Of a DNA stretch of 47,106 nt, positions 15,404 to 24,493 are shown in pieces (positions within the stretch are counted from its first letter, which is position 1; every line of letters begins with the position of its first letter). The position numbers were made by a program, and so were the translations under genes. Where the stretch lies: positions 16,000 through 63,105 of the forward strand of contig NZ_FRAX01000018.1 in NCBI RefSeq assembly GCF_900142465.1. The letters run 5' to 3'. The notes below the pieces were generated by a model. That model was not told the DNA's origin and did no database searches. It worked only from the letters and a program-made list of their open reading frames with translations. The DNA comes from Fibrobacter sp. UWH6 (lineage in GTDB: Bacteria; Fibrobacterota; Fibrobacteria; Fibrobacterales; Fibrobacteraceae).

Positions 15404-15432
15404 AATATAACTAGGTTTTTTCAAAAAGTCAA
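15404..15432 (-). promoter_or_regulatory. Sigma70-type promoter of the TIGR02147-lipoprotein operon
   Basis: On the minus strand there are TTGACT (15432-15427), a 17-bp spacer and TATATT (15409-15404), 20 bp before the start codon at 15383. Confidence 0.78.
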
Positions 15433-15551
15433 CAGAAAATGATACAAAATATTAGTTTTTCTTTAATTTTACCAAATTTCATCAATCATTTAAAAATTTT
15501 ATTCCATATATAAAACAAATCTTACCTTATATGATACAGAAGAAAAAGAAA

Positions 15552-15573
15552 CCCCGTACCATTCGGTACGAGG
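15552..15573 (-). terminator. Terminator after amtB
   Basis: On the minus strand CCTCGTACC and GGTACGGGG pair around GAAT with one mismatch, followed by TTTCTTTTTC. It is about 70 bp past the amtB stop codon. Confidence 0.8.
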
Positions 15574-15642
15574 TCCTTGTTTTTATTATGGCTTTAACTT
15601 ATTGCGACGTTTGCCGCGAAAGTCCAGGCGGTTTTCCTGATC

Positions 15643-17052
15643 TTACATGTTGCTGAAGATCTGGAAGCCACCGTAGGATTCTTGACCGTGTTCTGCAAGA
15701 TCGAGACCGCGGAGTTCTTCCTTTTCGCTAACGCGGAGGCCCATAGTCTTCTTGATCACGATGAAGATCAGGCAAGCAGAGAGGAAGCAGGGGATTGCGT
15801 AGGCAACGACACCGAGAAGCTGGGTGGAGAAGTTGAAGCGGCCGGTGTAATCGAAGATACCAACTGCGAGGGTACCCCAGATACCGTTGACCAGGTGAAC
15901 GGAGAGAGCACCAACCGGGTCGTCCAAGCGGAGCTTTTCGAAGAAGTACACAGCCAGGACTACGATCACACCACCGATTGCACCAATGATCCAGGCACTG
16001 AGCGGGGAAACGGTATCAGCAGGAGCGGTGATTGCAACCAGACCAGCCAAGCATCCGTTGAGAGCCATGGTGGCATCGGGCTTCTTTGCGATAATCCAGG
16101 AAGTTGCAGTTGCGGTAATGATGCCAGCCACAGCAGCCAAGTTAGTAGTCACAAGAATCAGAGAGGTATCGAAGGGGTTGCCGGAGAGAGCGGAACCGCC
16201 GTTGAATCCCCACCAGCCGAACCACAGGATAAACACACCGATAGTTGCCAGCGGAACGTTGTGAGCGGGAATTGCATGAGCCTTGCCGTTCACATACTTG
16301 CCGATACGGGGTCCGAGAATGATTACGCCAGCGAGAGCGCCCCAGCCACCAACGGAGTGAACCAGTTCAGAACCAGCCAGGTCGTGGAAGCCTTCTGCAC
16401 CGAATGCAGCGAAGTTGGAGAGCCAGCCACCACCCCAAACCCAGGAACCAACTACCGGGTAGACGAATGCTACGTAGAAGAAGGTGAACACCAGGAAGGA
16501 GGAAAGTTTGATACGTTCAGCAACGGCACCGGAAACGATGGTTGCAGCGGTAGCGGCAAACATAGCCTGGAACAGCCAGTCAGTGAACAGGGAGAAGTGA
16601 CCGTTATAAGCGGCAGTGAAGTTGGCGGGATTCATCCAGTCGCCAATGCCGAAGCCTGCAAAGCCAAGCCAACCGTTAAATTCACCCGGATACATCAAGC
16701 CAAAGCCCAGCAATGCGTACACGGAAATACCGATAGCGGGAACAGCCACGTTCTTAAAGCAGATGTTGGAAGCGCTCTTTGCACGGCAAAGACCGGATTC
16801 AACGCAAGCAAAGCCAAGGCCCATGATGAACACCAGCATTGCGGAAATCATGATCCAGATATTTTCGGTCATGAAGATTGCTTCACCTACAGAGGGAGCA
16901 GCTTCTGCAGCGGGAGCGGCAGCGGCTTCCACGGCGGCAGCCACAGGAGCAGCAGCTTCGGCAACAGATTCAACAACAGCAGCGGCGGCGCTAGAAACGG
17001 TATCAGCTACAGCAGCGGCGGTATCGACGATAGTAGAAAGTGTATCAGCCAT
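15643..17052 (-). CDS. amtB: Ammonium transporter AmtB with Ala-rich N-terminal extension
   Basis: This 469-aa inner-membrane ammonium channel has about eleven hydrophobic segments from residue 66. The pore residues are recognisable: the twin histidines in LVHSVGGWGALAG and SVHLVNGIWGTLAVG, and the Phe/Trp gate region FAATAATIVSGAVAERIKL. Residues 1-60 are unusual, being almost entirely Ala, Val, Pro and Glu; they could be a cleaved leader or a flexible periplasmic arm. The gene lies 15 bp downstream of glnK, the usual pairing, so the PII protein presumably plugs the channel when nitrogen is plentiful. Expression probably follows the sigma54-type promoter upstream of glnK. Confidence 0.95.
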   Translation of the reverse strand: MADTLSTIVDTAAAVADTVSSAAAAVVESVAEAAAPVAAAVEAAAAPAAEAAPSVGEAIFMTENIWIMISAMLVFIMGLGFACVESGLCRAKSASNICFKNVAVPAIGISVYALLGFGLMYPGEFNGWLGFAGFGIGDWMNPANFTAAYNGHFSLFTDWLFQAMFAATAATIVSGAVAERIKLSSFLVFTFFYVAFVYPVVGSWVWGGGWLSNFAAFGAEGFHDLAGSELVHSVGGWGALAGVIILGPRIGKYVNGKAHAIPAHNVPLATIGVFILWFGWWGFNGGSALSGNPFDTSLILVTTNLAAVAGIITATATSWIIAKKPDATMALNGCLAGLVAITAPADTVSPLSAWIIGAIGGVIVVLAVYFFEKLRLDDPVGALSVHLVNGIWGTLAVGIFDYTGRFNFSTQLLGVVAYAIPCFLSACLIFIVIKKTMGLRVSEKEELRGLDLAEHGQESYGGFQIFSNM

Positions 17053-17067
17053 TTTTATACCTCCTTA

Positions 17068-17409
17068 TTAGCCAATAGCTTCCGGGCCAGTTTCACCGGT
17101 ACGGATACGGATACATTGTTCAAGGTTCGTCACAAAAATTTTGCCATCGCCGATGTTACCAGAACGGGCGCCAGCAATGATTGCATCGATGCAGGGCTGA
17201 ACGAATTCATCGTTTACGGCGATACGAATACAAATCTTCTTAAGCAGGTTCACTTCGGTTTCAACGCCACGATACACCTGAGTGTGTCCCTTCTGCTGAC
17301 CGCAGCCCAGAACATTGGTGACTGACATCTTGAAAATTTCAGCCTCGTATAGAGACTGCTTTACGCTATTTAGCCTTTCGGGTTGAATGTAAGCTGTAAC
17401 GAGCTTCAT
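17068..17409 (-). CDS. glnK: Nitrogen regulatory protein PII (GlnK type)
   Basis: This 113-aa PII trimer subunit binds ATP/ADP and 2-oxoglutarate and regulates AmtB. The T-loop [17 protein letters not shown] keeps Gln39, Lys40 and Tyr46, and the C-terminal [20 protein letters not shown] motif is intact. The position of the uridylylated Tyr51 of E. coli GlnK is Thr here (RGVET), so control by GlnD-type uridylylation at that residue is unlikely. It is first in the glnK-amtB operon. A sigma54-type promoter lies about 45 bp upstream of the start. Confidence 0.95.
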   Translation of the reverse strand: MKLVTAYIQPERLNSVKQSLYEAEIFKMSVTNVLGCGQQKGHTQVYRGVETEVNLLKKICIRIAVNDEFVQPCIDAIIAGARSGNIGDGKIFVTNLEQCIRIRTGETGPEAIG

Positions 17410-17455
17410 GATTTCATCCTTGTGTTGAGTTTATTTTTGTTTCCGCCACCCATAC

Positions 17456-17471
17456 GCAAAGACCATGCCAA
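17456..17471 (-). promoter_or_regulatory. Sigma54-type promoter of glnK-amtB
   Basis: On the minus strand TTGGCATGGTCTTTGC carries the -24 GG and -12 GC exactly 10 bp apart, as in TGGCAC-N5-TTGC, with one mismatch in the -24 box. The predicted start would be near 17444, about 35 bases before the ATG. Confidence 0.7.
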
Positions 17472-17531
17472 CTCAGATTTTCAGTTGGCAAAAAATAGAC
17501 GAAACCGTCTCAATCCCTTATTCTATAAGGG
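17467..17531. promoter_or_regulatory. Three successive inverted repeats upstream of glnK
   Basis: TGCCAACT...AGTTGGCA (17467-17491, overlapping the -24 box), AGACG-AAAC-CGTCT (17497-17510) and CCCTTAT-TCT-ATAAGGG (17515-17531) follow each other within 65 bp upstream of the predicted start. They are candidate sites for an enhancer-binding activator and a repressor. The remaining 17532-17765 is AT-rich with nothing recognisable. Confidence 0.6.
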
Positions 17532-17765
17532 TTTGAACGCATCTTCCTTTTTTTATCTGTTAGATTTTACCGCCCCGACGTTCCCCCAAAAAGGCTTACA
17601 CTTTATGAATTACCCAAATAAAATTATTTACACAATTTGTAATTCAAACAAAAATTTCCTATTAAAGAGCCTCCTAAGGCAACCTTCAACCCCCTCAATC
17701 CTATTTATCATATTTTTGTAATTTTCATTTTCTGTAAACCAGCAGAGACAACCACCGCAAATAAA

Positions 17766-17789
17766 AAACTCCCCCATGCGGAGGAGTTT
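17766..17789 (-). terminator. Terminator after the envelope operon
   Basis: AAACTCC and GGAGTTT arms pair around a GC-rich loop and on the minus strand run into TTTTTTATT. It lies 26 bp past the stop codon of the 17815 gene. Confidence 0.8.
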
Positions 17790-17814
17790 CGCAAAACAAA
17801 AATGTTCGAATCGA

Positions 17815-18756
17815 CTATTTCTTCTTCGAGTTTTTCTTGCCGGCAGCCTTCTTCTTGTCCTTCATTTCTACGCGGCGGCTTCCGGAGCGGAGGCGTTCCC
17901 AAGGGGCAAAGGACATAATGGGGAACTGCAGAACGAAGAACCACAAATTGAAAACGAAGAAGTAAAAGGCTGCGCCCCAGTAATTCAAATTAGAAGTCTT
18001 GGCGGCATCGGCGGCATTTGCAGCAGCATCGGACGCCTGGGCGGCATCCACAGCGTTAGCGGCAGGCATGTCAAAAGCCACGGCGCACACAGCTAGCAAG
18101 GAAGCCGCAAGCACCGGGACAAACATCTGCTTCGCAGCCTTTACCAAAGCACCCGCAGCAGGCACACCGGCAGACAGATGCTTGCCCGCCACAGCAGACA
18201 AGGACATCGCACTGGCAAATCCAAGAGCAGAAAGCACAGCCCACACAAGCCAGGTGGGTTCCAGGCTAGCTGGCAGAACGGCACAAAGTCCGCTCCAGAA
18301 AATCCAGGCCAAGACAAAGGGGAAAAGTCCACAGGCAAAGGGGACCTTCACCACAACAAGAGCCACCAGCGAAACAATCGCCAAAGCGCCAAACATCATG
18401 ACAGGCATGTTTTCGTTACCGCCCAAGATGTAGAGAGCGCCAAATGCCAAGCCAAAAGAAACGGCAGACGCAACCGCACCGCGAACGCTTCCAAAAATAG
18501 CGAACAGTACAACGGCGGCAATGGCAGCCACGCTCAGATACTGAGCATTAGCCCAGACCCCTGCAACACCTTCCACCTCGGCCATCCACATTCCCAGCGC
18601 TTCAGACGCTCCCAAGGGCAAGGAGGCAATGCCCTGCCAGCTGGAGGCCATAAAGCTGATGGAAGCAACGACGATAGCCACAATGGAAATCAGGCGTATA
18701 CGCAGCATGATCTCCAAAAAAGACTGAATCTTACCCGGTTTTTCTCTCAAATCCAT
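17815..18756 (-). CDS. Multi-pass membrane protein with Lys-rich tail
   Basis: This 313-aa protein has about eight to nine predicted membrane helices, an Ala/Asp-rich external loop (NAVDAAQASDAAANAADAAK) before the last two, and a very basic cytoplasmic tail ending KKKAAGKKNSKKK. I recognise no family. The ATG follows the stop codon of the PorU-like gene by 2 bp, so translation is probably coupled. Co-transcription with an exported C25 peptidase and two envelope proteins suggests a role in envelope assembly or secretion, but this is inferred from position only. Confidence 0.8.
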   Translation of the reverse strand: MDLREKPGKIQSFLEIMLRIRLISIVAIVVASISFMASSWQGIASLPLGASEALGMWMAEVEGVAGVWANAQYLSVAAIAAVVLFAIFGSVRGAVASAVSFGLAFGALYILGGNENMPVMMFGALAIVSLVALVVVKVPFACGLFPFVLAWIFWSGLCAVLPASLEPTWLVWAVLSALGFASAMSLSAVAGKHLSAGVPAAGALVKAAKQMFVPVLAASLLAVCAVAFDMPAANAVDAAQASDAAANAADAAKTSNLNYWGAAFYFFVFNLWFFVLQFPIMSFAPWERLRSGSRRVEMKDKKKAAGKKNSKKK

Positions 18757-18758
18757 AA

Positions 18759-21700
18759 TTACCTCGAAATCAATAGTTTCTGTTTTTTAGTCCAAGTTTT
18801 CTTTTTCACACCTTCCGACGCAGGAACTTCGCAACGTACCACATAGTGATACAGCCCATTAGCAAGAAGGCGGTTACGATCATCGCGGCCATCCCAGCGG
18901 GTCACACCCGATACGGCATCCTTCAAGACCTTCACCAGACGGCCATTCTGATTGTAGATGAAAATGTTTACTCTAGAATCAGCGAAATTCTTAAAGTAGA
19001 AAGTCGTTCCCTTTTTACCCATGGGGTTCGGAGCATTGAAAACATCGGCCAGGCCCGTCTCCATCTCGTCAGTAATTTCGACCACCAACGTTTTCGTAGC
19101 AGCATTTCCAACAACATCCAGGGCCCTCACTTTAAACAAGTAGGATCCCGCAGGATATTGTTCCGTACTAAAGTTCATACGGACCTTAGCATATTTGGAA
19201 TTCTGTTCAAGATAAGGGCTTGGATGGAACGGATCCTGAACACCTTCAACTTCAAAGGAAATTCCCTCATCAGCCTGTTCCCTAAAATCGAGGGCCGTAG
19301 AATCTTCCACTTCAACTTGCAAGCACGCAGGAGCCTGAAGCTTTACGTTTTGTCCGTCAACAAAGTAGGTTGCCATTGCCCCCGATATACAAGACTGAAT
19401 CTTGATTGTGGGGGGAACAGTATCCTTCAAGGAATCTGCATAGTTGGATATTCCTGCGATTCTCAAATGTCCAATTAGGGAGCGGCCAACAGCAGCGGAT
19501 TTCTTTGAATACGCCCACGTTGTAAATTCCGCCAGGGAATCACCAAAGGACATTTTACGCGGGGTGACAAATTCTGTAGAGAACCGTCCATTCTTCACAG
19601 CCACTTCTTCAGAATAAATCAGAGGACCATTCAAGAACACTTCCAATTCTTCGTTCATCGAATTTTGCAAATCAACCGTTTTGTACGAACGGCCTTCTTT
19701 CAAGTTCAACACGATATATCCATCATCAAGACCATCTACAGTTCCAGACAAAGTCAATTTATCAAGCGCCTTAATCTGTTCCAGAGGTTTATCTAGTTTC
19801 ACTTTATATTCAGAAATCGGCAGACCAATGACCGGTTCGCCTAACAATACATAGCGTCCTTCATTATAACGCTGGTTTCCAGATAAAGTGGAATAACGTT
19901 TGGAACCTACGTAAGCATCACCAATGCGACGGACGGAATCAGAGGTCAAGGCAAAGCTCATGAAATTCAATCCGAAGGTTTTATTCTCCGAGGCAAAAGT
20001 TTCTCTAGTCGCACCAATGGAAACAATAGAACCTGCGCCATTAGCCATTAACATTTCTTCTGAAAGTGACGGAACAGTTCCTTCATCAAAACGGCCAACC
20101 GTACAGGAGAACGAAGCCAATATGGTATATCGTCCCTTATTAGAAAGTTTCTTAACATAGCTGGGCTTCATCAAACCTTCTACAGCCCAGTCCGTCTTCG
20201 AACCATGTCCATAGTACGTGGTAATCAGGGCTCCCTGGTTCAAAATACTGATAAAGTTTTCGGCAGCGAGTTTTTTTTGTCCAGAAGCATCCCGTTCATA
20301 ATCCACCAGGTAAATTTTCTTCATATCCCAGCGAATATTCTTTTCTTCAGAACGATCACTGATTGTTTTAGCCGTATTTTCCTGAAAAGTGGTATGAGGG
20401 ATATTATCGACACCGCCATTATTCCAGGCATCATCTGCAGCCAACAAAATGACAGAACGCCAACTAGAATTGTCAAACGTTTTCAGCATTTCATGATCTT
20501 TCGCCTTGCGAACATAGTTGGCAAACGCAGACGGAGACTGGGCAGGAATTCGCCCAACGGCAACATCCAGCTCATAAGGTCCAAAGCGAATCACTTCACC
20601 CGAATCCAGTACGCCATAAAAATCCTCGGACACATAGTCTTCATCCTGGTAGGTCGGGAAATGATTTGGCGTCAGTCGGCTGTTCATGCCGCGGTAATCG
20701 AAAGTTCCCGAGCCGACCAAAAGGACATAACGGAAATCGGGGCATACAGAGTAAACGTAAGACAGGTAGTTTCTAATTGCAACCGGAGAAAGGCGCCCTG
20801 CCGTGTACGTTCTGTAAATGTCTTCAAGATTTACTACAGAGGTGGCAATAGAACTTACAGCAGAACCGCCGGCCCTAAACTCAGCCAAGGCAACAGCTTC
20901 ATTAATAAAGTCAGGAGGAGCAATGATCAAATACTCCAACTTTGAATTAGGGCGAGTCAAATCCTTAAGGACACCGCTATTGGGTCTAGAAAAACCAGCA
21001 ACCCTCAAGTTCTCTCTAAACGCATCCGAACGAACGGCAAGATAGCGAACATCATCCTCGCTGGCCACGCTATCCTTGGCAACACCGTTGGATGAACGCA
21101 AATAGCCGACAGGCTGAAGATTCTTAAACTTCATGACCTGCGTACCAGACGGAACCGGAACGTTGATCACACCCGAAACATTTCCCGGCAAAAGCCATTC
21201 CGCAGAATCGACAACAGGCTTCCACTGGTAGGCAAAACTGTATCCGTTAAAACGATCATACTGTGTGCCGCCCGGGAGCATATCCAGGGCAATGGAATTG
21301 CCAGTCTTCTTAAGTTCGACGCCATCGATCCTAAAGTTACCCCCCGGCATCAAAGTCGTCGCCTCACGGCGGACTCTAGTTCCGTTCACCTCTACGGCAA
21401 AAAAGATGGAATCCATTCTTTCTGCATAACTACGGCTAGACATATAGATGTCTTTTTTCTGGTCATTTGCTTTTTCTGCAGAAGCATGACTTACAGAACG
21501 GCGGGGCATGTACGTTACGGCAACATACTGCCTGCCGCCTTCCACAAGGCCAGGCAACGTATACGTTTCATCCGTTTTTAACTCCGCAGCAGAAATCCGC
21601 GTGGAATCAAACCTCGAGTGCCAATGCCAGAACCATTCCTTACCTGAAGCGGATTCCCAGTTCAGGTCCTTTCCGTAATAAGTATCCCTAAGCAAGGCAT

Positions 21701-22844
21701 CTTCTTCGGCATGTACATAGCGCATCCACTCCACATCTCGGCCCTTTCCCGCAGGGGATTCAACCAAGTCCGAGAGTCGCTTGCCCTTACCCGTATATTT
21801 CTTTCCAAGAAGGAATCCCTGGTCAAAGGAATAGGGAGAATAGGAATGGAAGTAGTCCATCTCGCCGTTTTTAAACGACGGATTTTCGCGGTCACAACGT
21901 TTCCAGAAGCCGTTTCCGTATCCAACAAATACAATGGAGTCTCCCTCGCCAAAAGTTCCGTCAGCCTTGGAACTAGAAGGAGAATGGTCTCTAACCTCAA
22001 TGGGGATTTCAAAAATTTGATTGGGATTGCGTTCCGCCGCGCCAGGACCAATTGCCGCAAGGGTATCCTGAGACGAACCATATAGGCAAATCTTATCTAC
22101 AGGTATGCCCACGAGATCGTCTTCTCGTTGAGCGGAAACCATTGCCGCACGAACACTTCTATACTCTACAGCATACAGGCCATCTTCAGAGAACGAGCCA
22201 AGCTTTTTATCGCCTACAAAGAACTGTGCCAGGAATTCAACGTCGGAGTAATCGCTAGAGGCGGACTTGCGAAGGCTTTTCTGCAAAGCCTTCTGGTTCG
22301 CGCCAAAGCGCGAAGCCCCGTTCACGTTCAGTGCACGGGCAAGTCCTCTCAGACCAGGCTTCACACCTGCAGCCCGTCCGTTAAACTTGACGTTCAGTCT
22401 AAAGTTCTTGCGAAGTGCAACAGAGTTTCCTCTTTTCACGTAAAGAGGCACCCGGATATCCGTAAGCCAGAGGCCATCTCGCTGAACTGCTTCAGACATC
22501 TGAATCGGACCAAAGCCAAACGACACCGGCTCCATTCTTTCCGGATCAGCACAGACAGGCTTGCCCAATTCAAGCAGACGCTCATCAGATATGAAAACCT
22601 GAGGCAATTCCTTCGTCGGCAAGGCAATGCTATACGTTCTAAACGGAACACCGTTTCCATCGAAATAAGTGGCATTTTCCGGTCGGAAAAAACCACCCTT
22701 GGAACCATCGCAATCCAGCACAGCCGTATTTGCGACTCCATCATCCATCACAAAGCGATTTTGGGAATCCTCCACCACTTTCGAGGCAAATGCAGGCACC
22801 GCCAACAGCGCCGCAAGAACAAAATTTGATATTGAAAACTTCAC
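18759..22844 (-). CDS. C25 (gingipain-type) peptidase, PorU-like
   Basis: This 1361-aa protein has a signal peptide (MKFSISNFVLAALLAVPAFA). The C25 catalytic domain spans roughly residues 640-1000. The presumed catalytic His is in ITTYYGHGSKTDW (about 878) and the Cys in ASFSCTVGRFDEG (about 912), with the usual spacing. An N-terminal PorU-like beta region precedes it. The C-terminus ends in a FlgD-like beta sandwich (NIFIYNQNGRLVKVLKD, then TRWDGRDDRNRLLANGLYHY). PorU is the outer-membrane sortase that removes C-terminal signals of type IX cargo and attaches them to the surface. The length and domain order match PorU better than secreted gingipains, but a related C25 protease cannot be excluded. 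Neighbours are exported proteins rather than porV. Confidence 0.78.
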   Translation of the reverse strand: MKFSISNFVLAALLAVPAFASKVVEDSQNRFVMDDGVANTAVLDCDGSKGGFFRPENATYFDGNGVPFRTYSIALPTKELPQVFISDERLLELGKPVCADPERMEPVSFGFGPIQMSEAVQRDGLWLTDIRVPLYVKRGNSVALRKNFRLNVKFNGRAAGVKPGLRGLARALNVNGASRFGANQKALQKSLRKSASSDYSDVEFLAQFFVGDKKLGSFSEDGLYAVEYRSVRAAMVSAQREDDLVGIPVDKICLYGSSQDTLAAIGPGAAERNPNQIFEIPIEVRDHSPSSSKADGTFGEGDSIVFVGYGNGFWKRCDRENPSFKNGEMDYFHSYSPYSFDQGFLLGKKYTGKGKRLSDLVESPAGKGRDVEWMRYVHAEEDALLRDTYYGKDLNWESASGKEWFWHWHSRFDSTRISAAELKTDETYTLPGLVEGGRQYVAVTYMPRRSVSHASAEKANDQKKDIYMSSRSYAERMDSIFFAVEVNGTRVRREATTLMPGGNFRIDGVELKKTGNSIALDMLPGGTQYDRFNGYSFAYQWKPVVDSAEWLLPGNVSGVINVPVPSGTQVMKFKNLQPVGYLRSSNGVAKDSVASEDDVRYLAVRSDAFRENLRVAGFSRPNSGVLKDLTRPNSKLEYLIIAPPDFINEAVALAEFRAGGSAVSSIATSVVNLEDIYRTYTAGRLSPVAIRNYLSYVYSVCPDFRYVLLVGSGTFDYRGMNSRLTPNHFPTYQDEDYVSEDFYGVLDSGEVIRFGPYELDVAVGRIPAQSPSAFANYVRKAKDHEMLKTFDNSSWRSVILLAADDAWNNGGVDNIPHTTFQENTAKTISDRSEEKNIRWDMKKIYLVDYERDASGQKKLAAENFISILNQGALITTYYGHGSKTDWAVEGLMKPSYVKKLSNKGRYTILASFSCTVGRFDEGTVPSLSEEMLMANGAGSIVSIGATRETFASENKTFGLNFMSFALTSDSVRRIGDAYVGSKRYSTLSGNQRYNEGRYVLLGEPVIGLPISEYKVKLDKPLEQIKALDKLTLSGTVDGLDDGYIVLNLKEGRSYKTVDLQNSMNEELEVFLNGPLIYSEEVAVKNGRFSTEFVTPRKMSFGDSLAEFTTWAYSKKSAAVGRSLIGHLRIAGISNYADSLKDTVPPTIKIQSCISGAMATYFVDGQNVKLQAPACLQVEVEDSTALDFREQADEGISFEVEGVQDPFHPSPYLEQNSKYAKVRMNFSTEQYPAGSYLFKVRALDVVGNAATKTLVVEITDEMETGLADVFNAPNPMGKKGTTFYFKNFADSRVNIFIYNQNGRLVKVLKDAVSGVTRWDGRDDRNRLLANGLYHYVVRCEVPASEGVKKKTWTKKQKLLISR

Positions 22845-22867
22845 GTTTTCAAAATAGAAAAATGCAC

Positions 22868-23764
22868 CTAGGGATTAGTCACCAGCAATTCGGAATAGCC
22901 GTTTCCATTGGTCCTAAATTCAACCACTTCGCCTCGAGCCGTCTTGGCCTTAAAAAGCGTAAAGAACGGAGGCATCACACCGCTACTGAGAATGGCATCC
23001 AGTTCCTCTGACGGCATTTTATAGTTAGCATTCCATTCCTGCATATACCAATGCCAGGGCTGCCAATTGAACACGCCTCGAACAGACTGGACAAAAGCAC
23101 GAAGCATCAGGGAATACTCATACTTGAAGTAATCCTCATAATCCCTAAGCATCGCCTTTTTCTCCACAAAAGTCTTGGTCGAATAAGTCGGATCCAAGGT
23201 TAGCGGAGAATCTACGCGGTTTTCATAAGTAAAGCGGAATCCATTGCTCATGGTCTTGATTTTCAAGTTAGGCTTATCTATATGAATAAATTCATTTTCA
23301 GAAACTTGTTTATAATCTCTAAACACCACGGAGTTAGAAAGTACAGGATTGATTGTCAATTTTTCGGGCTTTGCATCCAGCTTTTTCAGTTCATAAAACA
23401 TCAGCACTTCACCAGCACCTTTCTGCAGGAGTACAGCCAGCAAGGGAAGTTGACGTTCCGTAAGTACCCAAACCATTTCCGGCTTATTTTCAGCCTTGAG
23501 CATAGGATTCAGCACTTCCATCAGGGACGGATCCTTTACGCCGTTCACATCCCATTCCATCCACGTGCCCGTACCGCCAACAGAATCCAGCGTCGCAAAC
23601 AGACGGTCGCCACTAAAGGGTCGGCGGGAATCTACGGCACCAAGAATTTTTGCGGAACCCGAAGTATAGCCGGTCTTAGTTGATTTTTGGGAGGCCGGGG
23701 CGGATACGCACAAGGATACCGCTAACAGACAGAGGCCAAGCACACGAACAAAGCTTTTACTCAT
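22868..23764 (-). CDS. Exported protein of unknown function, 298 aa
   Basis: There is a clear signal peptide (VLGLCLLAVSLCVSAPA). The mature part is a mixed alpha/beta protein with Trp/Tyr-rich C-terminal segments (VFNWQPWHWYMQEWNANYKM) and no catalytic motif that I recognise. The gene lies between a lipoprotein gene and the PorU-like gene with gaps of 21 and 23 bp, so it belongs to the same operon. It could be a periplasmic partner of the secretion or attachment machinery, but nothing in the sequence proves this. Confidence 0.78.
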   Translation of the reverse strand: MSKSFVRVLGLCLLAVSLCVSAPASQKSTKTGYTSGSAKILGAVDSRRPFSGDRLFATLDSVGGTGTWMEWDVNGVKDPSLMEVLNPMLKAENKPEMVWVLTERQLPLLAVLLQKGAGEVLMFYELKKLDAKPEKLTINPVLSNSVVFRDYKQVSENEFIHIDKPNLKIKTMSNGFRFTYENRVDSPLTLDPTYSTKTFVEKKAMLRDYEDYFKYEYSLMLRAFVQSVRGVFNWQPWHWYMQEWNANYKMPSEELDAILSSGVMPPFFTLFKAKTARGEVVEFRTNGNGYSELLVTNP

Positions 23765-23785
23765 TATAAAACCAACGAAAAAGCG

Positions 23786-24493
23786 TTAGAATCCAATAGG
23801 ATTGAACAGGGATTCATCCAGTCGGCTATACTGCAGATGGTATTCCCTATCCAGCCAGTACAGGGCCAATTTCTTGTCAGTCCAGTTCTTCTTCACGGCG
23901 GTAGCTTCAACGCCCTTGGTAATCAGGGGAACCGTTCCCACTAGGTCTAACTTCCAGTCGTTATCATCCCATTCAAACAGCATAATGGGAACCTCGGGGC
24001 TATTGGCAAGACCAATGCTGCCGCGGTCATTTTTCACCTTCATGGGCCCAAGTTTCAGGCTGGTAAAGCGCTGGAACATCCCCGCCTTAGAAAGGTAGAG
24101 CCACAGCATGCGATCTTCGGAAACTTCCCACAGGTGTTCACGTTCGTATAGACGGTAAAGGAGAATGGAATAAATTTCGTAAAACTGGCAGGTATCCAGT
24201 TCCGCCTCGGTGTAGGACATGGCATGACGTTCCAGTTCATCCAACCAGTTTTCCGAAGGGTCGGTCAGCATTTCCAGCAAGGTGTCTGCAGGAGTATCGA
24301 CGCGAATGGCGGCAAGGAACTTCTGGAACATGGCTTCCAGGGCGGCCTGCTTATCAATTTCGCGATTCTGAGCCTTTGCATCCTTAACGGCAGCAGATTC
24401 GTTTAACGAGCTAGAGGAACCGGCACAGCCAGCAAAAAACATGAGAATTCCGGCAACAGCGGCCAAAACTATTTTATTTTTCAGTACATGCAT
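23786..24493 (-). CDS. Lipoprotein, 235 aa, first gene of the PorU-like operon
   Basis: The N-terminus KNKIVLAAVAGILMFFAGC|A has a lipobox and is followed by a Ser run. A helical part (EIDKQAALEAMFQKFLAAIR) leads to an NTF2/SnoaL-like-looking alpha+beta region ending LDREYHLQYSRLDESLF. No family is certain. It is transcribed with three further envelope genes down to 17815. Its first codons overlap by six bases the start of the divergent release-factor-like gene, so promoters of both must lie inside the coding sequence of the other. Confidence 0.75.
   Translation of the reverse strand: MHVLKNKIVLAAVAGILMFFAGCAGSSSSLNESAAVKDAKAQNREIDKQAALEAMFQKFLAAIRVDTPADTLLEMLTDPSENWLDELERHAMSYTEAELDTCQFYEIYSILLYRLYEREHLWEVSEDRMLWLYLSKAGMFQRFTSLKLGPMKVKNDRGSIGLANSPEVPIMLFEWDDNDWKLDLVGTVPLITKGVEATAVKKNWTDKKLALYWLDREYHLQYSRLDESLFNPIGF

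Noticed and set aside
15682-17325. 547-aa open frame on the plus strand
   Set aside because: It is antisense to amtB and glnK, with Ser/Gly/Asn-rich composition and no domain; a shadow of the biased codons.
17383-17721. 112-aa open frame on the plus strand upstream of glnK
   Set aside because: It has no ribosome binding site, low-complexity composition, and overlaps the sigma54-type promoter and palindromes.
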